From positions 3,410,001 through 3,474,000 of the forward strand of contig CM056876.1 of the NCBI GenBank assembly GCA_029876055.1: DNA of 64,000 nucleotides, read 5' to 3'. The notes below the pieces were generated by a model. It had not been told where the DNA came from. It was given only the letters and a program-made list of their open reading frames with translations, and searched no databases. Source of the stretch: Madurella fahalii. Lineage: Eukaryota; Ascomycota; Sordariomycetes; Sordariales. Within the stretch, counting starts at the first letter, position 1. Each line of letters starts with the position of its first letter. Shown piece by piece: positions 1 to 9,343 of the stretch. Both the position numbers and the translations under genes were made by a program.

Positions 1-2014
1 AATGCGGAGCGGTCGATGCACGTACGTAACCTATAAATATGTACATCGTAAGACGGACGAAGTGAATCGCCTGATAATTTAACCGTGTCTAAACTGTATT
101 TGACCAATCTTAGCTTTTTATAAAGACGCGATTATCGCCATTTCCTCCTGCTCTTCCCTTCTTTTTCTTGTTTATTTGTTTTCTCTTCTTTACCTTTTTC
201 TCTCTTTCCTTTTAAATATATATATATGTGTGTATGTATATTTTTTTTCTCCATCCTATTCTCGCAGTCTCACCGACCACAAGTATCGCGCTGGATTCGC
301 AAAGTGCAATACTGAAGTTAATGGATGAAGTAATGGATGCATCCATTTGTCCATTGTTTGCTTGCCAAGAGCTGCATGCATGATGGGCCGATTCGATGCA
401 GCTTACTCTTATCGCGGCAGGTGCCGAGGAATTCGTATCGTTGTCCAAAACTGCCCAGAGCCCTGACTACTCGTTACTGTTGTGCGAGCAATGCAAAGAT
501 GAATTAAATACTCAGAACTGGATGTTGAGATGAAATTAAAAACACGCTTAACTGAGTATTTCCAAACATGGTGTCTGGAAGCACTTTCTCAGAATATGGT
601 ACCTAAAAGATTTGCGATACCGTATTGGCGTAATGTGGGGGCTGACCTGTGTATGAATTAATGTAACTATATGCGTTTAGGAACGCGCTCCTATTCTTGG
701 TTGTGGTAAGTTAAAGCCAGGATCCTTGCCCGAAACACCTGGCGGGCTGCAGGCGGTCCTGGCTTCTGCCTCCGGAGGTGCATCAAACTGTCCACTAACA
801 GAGGCAGTGATGCGCACCGCCCACACACACGGTGTCCACCATCCATCAACGCGACACACCCCATCTTGAAGCTTCTGACACCAGAACACATGGTGTGAGG
901 CCTTCCACAACGCATTAGATCCGCAGAGGCAGGTTCGAGTATCAACGCACATTGTTGTTCCACCTCCAACACTACTACGTAGAGAGTTGCCAGTCTTGGC
1001 CTCCCTGGTTGTGGAAGAGTTTTGTGACCGGGCCGTCCGACTGCGTCTTCTTTGATCGAGGCTCTCGCATTCCTCTCTTTTCTGGCCGCGAACCGGGTCG
1101 CAGCTCAGGTGCTGTGCCAAATAGGCGCTCCACTTCTTCCCCATGCCTCCCTCATCCTCTGGCCAATCAGATCCGTGTCGGGGCCTTTCCAGATCGCTGC
1201 TTGGCCGTGGTCCGGGCGGCGCCCGTCACTTGGGCCCCTGCCCCCTACCCACCTGCCCCCCTTGCATTCATTTTGCCCCCAAACAATTTCTCCCGTCGGT
1301 CGGCGGGCGCAGCGTCTCCCCTTACAACCCGCGTGACAGCGCCCATCACCCCCAAACTCTCAATCAACTTGCAACCAACTCCCACCCAGTCTCACCAAAA
1401 CCACGCAGAGCGCAGCGCGATCGACCGGTTTTCTTCGCATTTCCCACTTCGCGCGCTCATTTCTTCGTTTTATTTCGCAAGCGCTCTTTTTAATATTTTG
1501 GGCGACGCCGTCGAGACTTTCACTAGCTCTCGCGCCTTCCTTTGCCGCTATTTCTTTGCTGGGCAGCCCGTCACAGCAGGGCGTCGCGACTGTTGCGCAG
1601 CACCGAGAGAGAGAGTAGTGGCACGGTTTGCCTCTCTGGCCTGGGGGACGGCCACATCAGCCAGCAGCACCGGCTCCACTTTGGCCTCGCACACCGCGCA
1701 ATCCCGACTTGGCTGAGCTGCCTGGTTATCCGAGCGCCCGGACCACCTTTGACTCACGGGCCCACCTGACCGCAGCCCGGACTGTTACGTCAGCCTTGGC
1801 TGTCCGACCGTGCCGTTGTGCCATTTCTGGACCGCCCCCTTTTCCCGCGCCTTGGCCCCTCCCCCGGACGACGCTATTGCTGCCTTGCGACATCGTGACT
1901 GACGGAACGCCTTAAAGCTCCATAACCGCCGCTCACCTTCCCCCTCCCCCCTTGCCCGACGTTTGTCTATTCTGACATTCGCGGGCGTTGTTCTCTCGAC
2001 GTACCTCGCAGGCC
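1..2014. other. Spacer and 5' region of the AHC1-like gene
   Basis: I see no gene here. The first 700 bases are AT-rich, with a T/TA/TG microsatellite around 215-250. From about 1100 to 2000 the sequence is pyrimidine-rich, with C-runs and CT tracts just before the start codon at 2015, as is common in fungal promoters and leaders. The open frames in this stretch (for example 952-1716) are low-complexity and lack domain-like composition. Confidence 0.6.
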
Positions 2015-3979
2015 ATGCCCGTGTTCCGCTTCTGGGGCTCGGACTCGAGGGGAAGCGACAAGACGGTAGAACAAAGTCACCGTCTACCGGACTGCGCCGA
2101 GCCCTTCACGCCACACGCTTCGGGTCTCCCGACGCCGATTTCTCCCAAGAAGCGGCGTCCAAGCTTTGTGGATACGGCTGCCTGCGTGGCTGCATACCCG
2201 CCTGCCAAGCGCTTCAAGGCCGAGCAGAATGGTGGCCTGCCGTCGCCGACATCTGCGTCGGCCGATGGCGAGGAGGCGAGCATGCTGCGCAGGCCTAGCA
2301 AGGCGCTTGACCTGGAGTCGGCAAGAGAGGTTATCCAATACCAGTTTGGCCTCGAGGTCCTCTTGAAGCATGACGAATTGCGCCTCATCAACCAGGAGTT
2401 GGCCAAGTGCCAGATCGCGCTTGAGCAACTCCGGCGATGCCATCTCATTCCCTATCCTGTCCAGTGTCCGACTCCCAGTCAGATGCTGGAGATTAGCAGC
2501 GGCAAGGGCCCCGCCCTGCAACCCCCGTCTGGCCGACCCGTGCCGAAATGGGCGCCGCCTTTCGGGGTTGTTGAGGGCCCTTACGCACGTCATTATGCTA
2601 AGTGGCTGATACCTGACCCCATGTTTGATGGCATCCAACCTGAAGCCCAAGGCGTTCCCGAGACGGGCCGGGCAAAGGGCGTCGTCGCTGAAGGTAGGAC
2701 GACGAGGAACAGCATGCCTGATGCGGGAGGCTCTCTGAAGCAGCGCTCTGTCCGCGGCCAAGCGGGACAGCGGTTGCAGTCCCTATCCAGTGGATACGCA
2801 CAGCCGAAGGACAAGCAAGCTCCTTGCATTCTGAAGCGATCCGATGGTCTCACGGTCAAGCTTGTATGCATCGATTGCCAAAGATGGGATTTCTCGAGCA
2901 CGCAGGGTTTTATCAACCATTGCCGTATAGCGCATAGACGGGATTTCAAGAGCCACGAGGAAGCGGCCGTGCACTGTGGACATCCTATCGAGGTGGACGA
3001 GAGCGGGGCCATCGTTGGCGACAACAACAAGACGTCTCCTTCTGGTGGTGCTGCGTCCGGCTTGGTCCACGCTTTGTCGGTTTCTGACGGCCAGGCATAC
3101 AAGGCTCTCTTATCCCGTATCAACGCTTCGCTTGCGCTTTACAAGGCGAATAAGCTGCCGAATGCGAGCTGCAAGCCTGGTACTACAGCTTCAGCGCCGA
3201 CCAAAACCGGTGCTTCGCGGTCCAATTTTGTCGGTTCTTCAGATGCGCCTTACCTCTCACAGCTGATGCAGAAGAAGAAGCTGGGCGGGAATCTGAGAGA
3301 TCAAGTGACCGAAGCCAAGACCAAGGTCGACTTGGACTGGCTCTCTCCCGGCGAGGAGTCGGATTTGGAGCAGCCGAGTACAACGGACGGTTCTGCGACC
3401 CCGGATAAACCATCGGCCCCTATGGCGCGCACACCAGCCGTTATGCGGATGCCCGCACGGTGTGCTGTCTCGCCTTCTCAGCCGTCGGCCATCCCCCGGC
3501 CGGCCAGTAGCAAGAGCCACGTCGCAGCACCCACCGACGCTGGGTCGCCGCCTGAGATTCCCGAAACACCCATGTATGATGACGACATTGACGTGGATTT
3601 GAGTCCCAACACCATGACCAGCAACAACGCGCCGTCTCTGGTTAGTGACGACGGCGAATACGATGACGACTCGTCGGATGACGGGTCGGCGTCGGATAGC
3701 AACTGCGAGGATAACCTGATGGAAACCGAGTCCGTGTCGGACGTTGCCGAGATCAATATCGACGACGACGACGAAGGGGGACGACGAGGGGAAGATGGCA
3801 CGCCACGGCCGATTCCACGCGGCGGCCATCATCGCCGGAGAGGTTCTGCCACCAGCAGCGCGGTCAAGCTGAAAAAGGATGGGGAGAGACATGTCACGTT
3901 TGTTACGCCTACGCCTGCTGCTGTGGTCCCGAAGCCTGGGAATGGGAAGGGCAGGAGGAAGACTGAGAGGAGAGTTTGA
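2015..3979 (+). CDS. AHC1-like C2H2 zinc-finger protein (putative ADA histone acetyltransferase complex component)
   Basis: A single-exon gene of 654 codons. The frame stays open upstream to 1988, but the first ATG is at 2015, in a favourable GGCCATGC context. Residues about 105-180 form a conserved-looking block (helical, with LLKHDELRLINQEL, then RRCHLIPYP and WAPPFGVVEGPYARHYAKWL) typical of fungal AHC1-type proteins. A single zinc finger (CIDCQRWDF followed by NHCRIAHRR) lies near residues 284-305. The C-terminal third is acidic and disordered (runs of D/E about 540-590) and ends in a basic tail. In yeast Ahc1 is specific to the ADA histone acetyltransferase complex, so a nuclear chromatin role is inferred. 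The assignment rests on remembered family resemblance; another zinc-finger chromatin protein is possible. Confidence 0.7.
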   Translation: MPVFRFWGSDSRGSDKTVEQSHRLPDCAEPFTPHASGLPTPISPKKRRPSFVDTAACVAAYPPAKRFKAEQNGGLPSPTSASADGEEASMLRRPSKALDLESAREVIQYQFGLEVLLKHDELRLINQELAKCQIALEQLRRCHLIPYPVQCPTPSQMLEISSGKGPALQPPSGRPVPKWAPPFGVVEGPYARHYAKWLIPDPMFDGIQPEAQGVPETGRAKGVVAEGRTTRNSMPDAGGSLKQRSVRGQAGQRLQSLSSGYAQPKDKQAPCILKRSDGLTVKLVCIDCQRWDFSSTQGFINHCRIAHRRDFKSHEEAAVHCGHPIEVDESGAIVGDNNKTSPSGGAASGLVHALSVSDGQAYKALLSRINASLALYKANKLPNASCKPGTTASAPTKTGASRSNFVGSSDAPYLSQLMQKKKLGGNLRDQVTEAKTKVDLDWLSPGEESDLEQPSTTDGSATPDKPSAPMARTPAVMRMPARCAVSPSQPSAIPRPASSKSHVAAPTDAGSPPEIPETPMYDDDIDVDLSPNTMTSNNAPSLVSDDGEYDDDSSDDGSASDSNCEDNLMETESVSDVAEINIDDDDEGGRRGEDGTPRPIPRGGHHRRRGSATSSAVKLKKDGERHVTFVTPTPAAVVPKPGNGKGRRKTERRV

Positions 3980-4917
3980 GCACGGAGAGACAAAAAAGAG
4001 ACAGAAGGGTTCTTGCCGCGCCGGATGCTGCTGGGTCCCACTTTTGAACTGATGGAAGAGAGATGAATACCCCTTTTCTGTTTTACGTATGGAACCATTG
4101 CACATATAACAATTTAATGCTATGCGGAGCTTTTTTTTTCCCCTTCCCCCACTTGGGAGGGGGACTGTTACACAGATGGGCAATGAAAGGTGTGTTTTGA
4201 CGTTTTCGGGGCGCGGCATTGGGGCAAAGGAGGCGAGGCAAAGAATTCCAAGATACCTGTGTTATCCTCAGTTGGTTTTTGTTTTACACTTTGACGGAGG
4301 AATGCGTTATGGTTCTTACGGTTTGGCAGCTTCTTTTTCCAGCCGGAGAAATGTTACCCTTGGAGAAAAGGGATAAGAAAGAGATTGGGTTTCTTGATAC
4401 AAGGGAAATGCAAGGCGCGGCGTGGAGGGGGACTTTTGTAGTGTTTTGTTTATTACGGGTCTTCGGGCATTGATTCATTCTTCAGCTCCTGTCTACAGTA
4501 CACAACCTTGTTGTATCACCTCACTACTTCTGCGTTTGTGTTTCTAGCTTAGCTTACCTTAGAAGAAACGAGCGAAATGAAGAACGGCGTTACGGATACT
4601 TTCTCGGATGGGCCCTGCTTCTGGGACAGACAAATCGCGACGTATCGTGGGTGCCCGTATGGAGAACGTCCTTGATGCATGCCGTACACCTCTTGGTAAT
4701 TGTATAGTTATCTATCGCTCATTTTACGGTTGACTCGCTGGAAGACTCCGACCCGGACCCCAAACAGGAGCGTACTCTCCGGTCCCACCATATGAAGATT
4801 CGCTCGCCAAAGGGAAAATGAGCCCCTTCATGGCTGACTCCCCAGCGCTCTCCTCTCCCTTTCGAGACAACCCCCCTTCTTGAAGCAAATCCTTTCGTTC
4901 CTCTCTAGCTGGACTAA
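3980..4917. other. Convergent spacer between AHC1-like and RTF1 genes
   Basis: This holds the 3' untranslated regions of two convergent genes. It is T-rich, with T-runs near 4130, and I see no supported coding frame, tRNA or repeat. Confidence 0.5.
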
Positions 4918-7235
4918 TTAATCAATCTCGACATCAATCTCTAGATCTAGCGCCCCGATAATGTCATCGTCCATGAGCGGCTTATGGATGACAGGGATGC
5001 CCGCCTTGGCCTGACTGCGCTGTTGCTCCTGCAGCTTGGCGATATGGGGCAGCATGCCGCTGCCCGACTTTGGAGTCCCCGTCCCGTTCGCGGGCGTACT
5101 CGCGCCGCTGTCGACGCCATCTCTTCCCTTCTTCTTTGCGCCGGCGCTCGCGCTGTTGTCGCTGTCGTTGACGTCGTGCACAAACTTCATGCGCGTCCGC
5201 AGCCGCCGGCTGTGGTCGTCGTCGACCTGCTCGCCGCGCTCCAGGCGCATCTCGATCTCGCGGGCGCGGGCGCGCTCCTTGAGTTGGGCCTTGCGCACGG
5301 CCTCGGCATTGCGGCGCCTGTTTTCGGCGTTGAGGAGCGCGAGTTTCTCCTGCTGCGTCGGGCCCTTATTCTCCGGCTTCTTCTTTTGCACCAGCGACGT
5401 CCTGAACGCCAACCGCGGGATCTCGAGATTATCGAGCTTCTCCTGAAGCCGGTTGACGGCCTCCTCATCTCCACGGGCGCGCGCCATTTCGAGCTGCCGG
5501 GTAAGGTGGTCGCGCTCGGCGCCGCTGTATTTCGCGTGGAGCGAGTTTTGACGCTTGAGCTTCTCCGACAGCTCCTGTTCGGTCCAGGTGCGCTTGACGA
5601 GCCGGTTGATGTCGTCGATCTTGTTGACCAGCTCGGGCTTGGTAGGTACCGATACGCCCTCCAATAAACAGACTTGCTTGTAGCGGTTCCATTCAGCCTG
5701 GGGGCGGGTTAGCATGTTAACAGTGACTTAGCGCCTTGAACACCAGTTACGTGCCTCGGTGAAGTCTCGGTCGGAACAGCTGATGAATGGCCATTCCCGC
5801 TCCGCCTTGCCATGAGCCGCCTTGACGTAGAGATCCACAACCATCTGGTGCCCAGCGTGATCAGGGATCGCGTAAGGTCGGCCTTCCGTAAAGCCTGGGG
5901 GGCGTCAGTTGTCCCATTGCGCCACTTAGATATCCGGGACAGCCTACCTTTGATGATGGCCATGCGGTAGACCTCTTGGCGCGTTGTGGGGTCAGGACCG
6001 ATGTTAATGCGGACGAAGCAGCCCGTGATGGCTTGCTCGAAGCCAGGATAGAAGCAAACCTCGGCGAAGCGGCTCCGGCCGACGCGGACTCTCTCGACGT
6101 CGCGCAGATCAGCAGGAGGCATTTCCCTCTGCTCGGGCGTCCTAGACTTCTGCCTCGACTTGCCGGCCCACTCGACATCGCTGGCATGGTCATCTGGGCT
6201 GCGGCTGCGGCGGTATGAGGGGGATCGCTGCCTTCGCCGGTCGTTCTCGCGCTCCCGTTGCTCCTTGCGGCTGGTTCGCTCCTCGCGGGCGCGGCGGAGA
6301 GTGTCCATCTTGTCGCTAGTCTCGCCGGCCTTGGTTCGGGCGCGCGACGGCTTGCGCGACGCATCTTCGAGATCGGCGGCGCCGGCTTTTCGCTTCTTGC
6401 TGTCCTTTTCCTGGTTGACCTTGAGCTGGCGCAGCATACGGTTCTGACGGATGCGCTCGTTCTCCTCCCTCCGCTCTGCTAGAATCTGCTCCCGCTCGAT
6501 TTCGCGCATGTTCATAATCCGCGCCTTCTCCTCATGGCTCTTAAAGAGGCCTTCGACCGGGTACTGATTCACCTCATCGTCTGCGCTGCGCGACCGGTTC
6601 TGCGGGGCGTCCGAGTCGGAGTCGGACTCGTCCATGGGAGCGGACATTTGGGAGCTCGGCGAGGCGGGAGGCGATGATCTGGGCAGCGACATGGCGGTTA
6701 GCGTTCTGGATGAGGTGACCATTGCCAGCTGCCGCGGTGAGTGTGAAGCGATCTCAAGGGCGAACGGCGACTGCGAAAATTGCTCCCAAACCGCGGAGGA
6801 TGTTGGACAAGACGGCCGGAGAAGATGCGACTGGTGGAAGTAGTAGGTGGTGAAAAGAAGGAGAGTGTGCCCGAGGCTGGTTATGAAACCGCAAGGCAAA
6901 CGGGTTGCGCAGTATTGTGACTGCCAAACTTTACCTTCCCACGACCACTTGGCTGCCCCGGGCAGAGGGGCACGGATCAGAAGGGCAACCACTCACGCTT
7001 CTCCCTCCTCATCCGACTCATCGTCACTCCTCCCACCACGCCTCTTTGCCTTCTTCGCAGGCGTCTTCTTCACAGCTACGCCTCTCGCGGGGGTATCTTT
7101 TTCCTTGGATGGAGCGGGAGCTGGCGACGGGGAGCGCGACTCGTCGCGGCCCATGTCCATAGGCTCCTCCTCCTCCTCCCCTGACGACACATCGCCACCG
7201 GCCAGGGCGAGCAACTCATCATCAATATCAGACAT
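4918..7235 (-). CDS. RTF1: RNA polymerase-associated protein RTF1 (Plus3 domain, Paf1 complex)
   Basis: Four exons by reading frame and splice sites: 7235-6997, 6678-5948, 5894-5755 and 5697-4918, giving about 629 residues. The N-terminus is acidic and serine-rich, followed by a basic charged coiled stretch (REIEREQILAERREE). A Plus3 domain begins near residue 265 (DVERVRVGRSRF), continues through FVRINIG and RMAIIKG, and ends around DFTEAEWNRYK. The C-terminal half is helical and basic, then acidic. Rtf1 is a Paf1-complex subunit that promotes H2B ubiquitination and transcription elongation; the Plus3 domain binds phosphorylated Spt5. The third intron (5698-5754) appears to start with GC rather than GT, because only GAG|GCACGT restores the frame. 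The 318-nt first intron is long for this window. The gene is divergent from COQ7 across a 600-bp shared upstream region. Confidence 0.93.
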
Positions 7236-7836
7236 GGTGGCGGCTCAGAGCGGAGGATTCGGGGCGGATACGCGCCGCTGGCTCGTGATGGTACAAATGG
7301 GGAATGGTGATCGCTCGAGGCTCTCGACAACAATGGGATTCAGAATCGAAACGGGGCGGCGACCAAACGACGCGATTAGGAGTCGGATATACGGGGCTGG
7401 AGCAATGCCTGGGGCGTTTGCTGTCGGTTTGTTTGAGAACAGGAGCGGATAACCTCGCGACAGGCCATTCAGGGTCCCGACAATAGGGAGAGATTGATGT
7501 GCAACAATGGAAGTGCAGATGCTTGAGAACAGAAAGAGGTCCAAGCCCGAAGTCGTCGGCCTTTGATCCAAAATCATGGGCCTGTCATGGCCGGTGATTG
7601 GCTGGTGGTCTTGGCAGGCAACTGCTGCAAGACTGCGCTAAAGGTACCGTGCGGACCGGCGAACCGGGGGTAGGGATGGAGTTGCAGCGCGCTCGGCAGC
7701 TGTCAGTAACAATTGGCCCACAAACGTTAGCAGTCAGCTTTCGGCAGCCCGCGGATAAGATCAGCCCACTTTAACTCGCCGTGCTTCAACCACCCGAGCC
7801 AAGTCGCTGTCGAGCTTCACTTACACCACAACCACC
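7236..7836. promoter_or_regulatory. Divergent promoter region between RTF1 and COQ7
   Basis: This 601-bp stretch lies head-to-head between the RTF1 and COQ7 start codons and must hold both promoters. It contains an ATTGGCC element near 7711-7717 (inverted CCAAT core). No other site can be named with confidence. Confidence 0.45.
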
Positions 7837-8652
7837 ATGGCCTCTCCGCGTCCGGTCTGGCGCTCAATGCGCCATTGCCAGCGTAGCCTCCTGGCACAGC
7901 CAGCCCAACAACAATTCGCCTACCAGCTCACTCCGGCTCGCCTTCTCTCAACATCCGCAGCATCATCATCACCACCACCACCACCACCACCACCACCACC
8001 ACCACCACCACCGTCGTCGTCGTCCACCGATACCTCGTCCTCCAGCCAACCCCCGAAACCAGCCTCCAAGCAAAGGAAGCCCCTCACCCCGGCCCAGCAA
8101 GCCTTCCTCTCCTCGGCGCTACGAGTCAACCAAGCCGGCGAGCTCGCCGCAACCCTCATCTACACAGCCCAAACCCCGCCGGTGACGCGGCGCGAGCCCC
8201 ATCTCCGCCCGCTGATGCAGCACATGTACGACCAGGAAGCGGGCCACCTGGACACGTTCAACGCCCTGCTGGCCAAGCACCGCGTGCGGCCGACGGCGCT
8301 GTACCCGCTCTGGTCGGCGCTGGCGACGGGGCTGGGGTGGACGACGGGCGTCATGGGCCGCGAGGCGGCCATGGCGTGCACCGAGGCGGTCGAGACCGAG
8401 ATCGGGGGCCACTACAACGCCCAGATCCGGGAGCTGCTGGAGATGGTGGCCGGGTGGGAGCGCGACGGGTACGAGGTCGGGGAGGAGTTCACCGAGCTCA
8501 TCAGCACGCTCCGGAGGATACGGGACGAGGAGCTGGAGCACCTGGACCATGCCGTCGAGCATGACGCCAAAAAGGCCGAGCCGCATTGGTTGCTGACCGG
8601 CGTGATCCGGGCGGGGTGTAGAGGGGCGATTTGGGTGAGCGAGCGGGTCTGA
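7837..8652 (+). CDS. COQ7: 5-demethoxyubiquinone hydroxylase, mitochondrial (COQ7/CAT5)
   Basis: An intronless gene of 271 codons starting at an ACCATGG-type site. Coq7 is the di-iron enzyme of the mitochondrial inner membrane that hydroxylates demethoxyubiquinone in the penultimate step of ubiquinone synthesis. The catalytic domain runs from about residue 85 (LRVNQAGELAA). Di-iron ligands are visible as E in NQAGE, the E..H pair in DQEAGHLDTF, a later E in ACTEAVETEIGGHY, and the E..H pair in RDEELEHLDHA. The N-terminal 80 residues are basic and Ser/Ala-rich, fitting a mitochondrial presequence, but they carry a run of 14 prolines encoded by a CCA/CAC repeat (7971-8012). The fungal family is usually shorter because this linker is variable. 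Confidence 0.95.
   Translation: MASPRPVWRSMRHCQRSLLAQPAQQQFAYQLTPARLLSTSAASSSPPPPPPPPPPPPPPSSSSTDTSSSSQPPKPASKQRKPLTPAQQAFLSSALRVNQAGELAATLIYTAQTPPVTRREPHLRPLMQHMYDQEAGHLDTFNALLAKHRVRPTALYPLWSALATGLGWTTGVMGREAAMACTEAVETEIGGHYNAQIRELLEMVAGWERDGYEVGEEFTELISTLRRIRDEELEHLDHAVEHDAKKAEPHWLLTGVIRAGCRGAIWVSERV
7971..8012 (+). repeat. CAC/CCA trinucleotide microsatellite inside COQ7
   Basis: About 14 tandem triplets encode the polyproline stretch between the COQ7 presequence and its catalytic domain. The repeat is in frame, so changes in copy number would not break the gene. Confidence 0.9.
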
Positions 8653-8721
8653 GTTGTTCAGTCTTTAAGGGAAAAGGGGGGAGAGCAACTTTGGTGTTTA
8701 AAAAGGGGGTATTAAAACTCG

Positions 8722-8918
8722 TAACGTACATTATCAGCGAGTGACCCATATCACTGAGTGACCCACCTTAACAATTTTATCAGAGCTGTACATTAAAACT
8801 CGGTAGAAAATTGTTAGGAGGGATAACAATTTCTTATCACATATTTGGATGTAGCTCTGCTAAAATTGTTAAGGTGGGTCACTCAGTGATATGGGTCACT
8901 CGCTGATAATGTACGTTA
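8722..8918. mobile_element. MITE with 66-bp terminal inverted repeats and TA target duplication
   Basis: The left arm (8722-8787) and right arm (8853-8918) are inverted copies matching at 65 of 66 positions; the single mismatch is at 8780/8860. Both ends carry TA, which fits a TA target-site duplication with a 193-bp element at 8724-8916. The termini read ACGTACATTATCAGC inward. The 65-bp interior has no coding potential. It holds a 9-bp inverted repeat (8808-8816 with 8824-8832) that resembles the inner parts of the arms. Tc1/mariner superfamily elements, including fungal pogo/Fot1 types, insert at TA, so a non-autonomous member of that superfamily is inferred. It lies 70 bp past the COQ7 stop, in the convergent spacer before PLD1. 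Confidence 0.85.
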
Positions 8919-9343
8919 TCTATGTAAAACAACCGTGTATATTCGTGTAAATAAACCCAGACGGGGGAAACGGAAGGGAGAAAAGAAAAGATAGAGGAAA
9001 AAAAGGAGCTCGAGACAGTACAGTCAGGATAACCGGCTATGCAGAAGCTGGCCTGTTAGGCAAGAGAAAATAAACACTGAGTAAACGATGCCAAAACTGC
9101 GCCAGAAATGCTTGTGATGGTCAATGAGCAGCATCCGCATCCCAAGACAACACCATAAACGCCCCTGAATGACACTGCAATCTTCCGGGATAGGAAGCTC
9201 TCCACAACGCCGTCTCCCCTTTCCTTTAGCCAGGGATACGATCATGATCGATGTTTAATTACTGTGCACGAGAGTTAGTGATCCGCCATCATACCAGGAC
9301 CAGACAGGAAACAAGATGGAAAAAAAAAAAAAAAAAAAACTCA
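8919..9343. other. Convergent spacer (3' ends of COQ7 and PLD1)
   Basis: This is an AT-rich stretch with no supported gene. It includes a 20-base A-run at 9320-9339, four bases outside the PLD1 stop codon. Confidence 0.5.

Noticed and set aside
952..1716. A 254-codon open frame upstream of the AHC1-like gene
   Set aside because: Its composition is low-complexity and Pro/Ser-rich with no domain pattern, and it lies in the pyrimidine-rich leader/promoter region.
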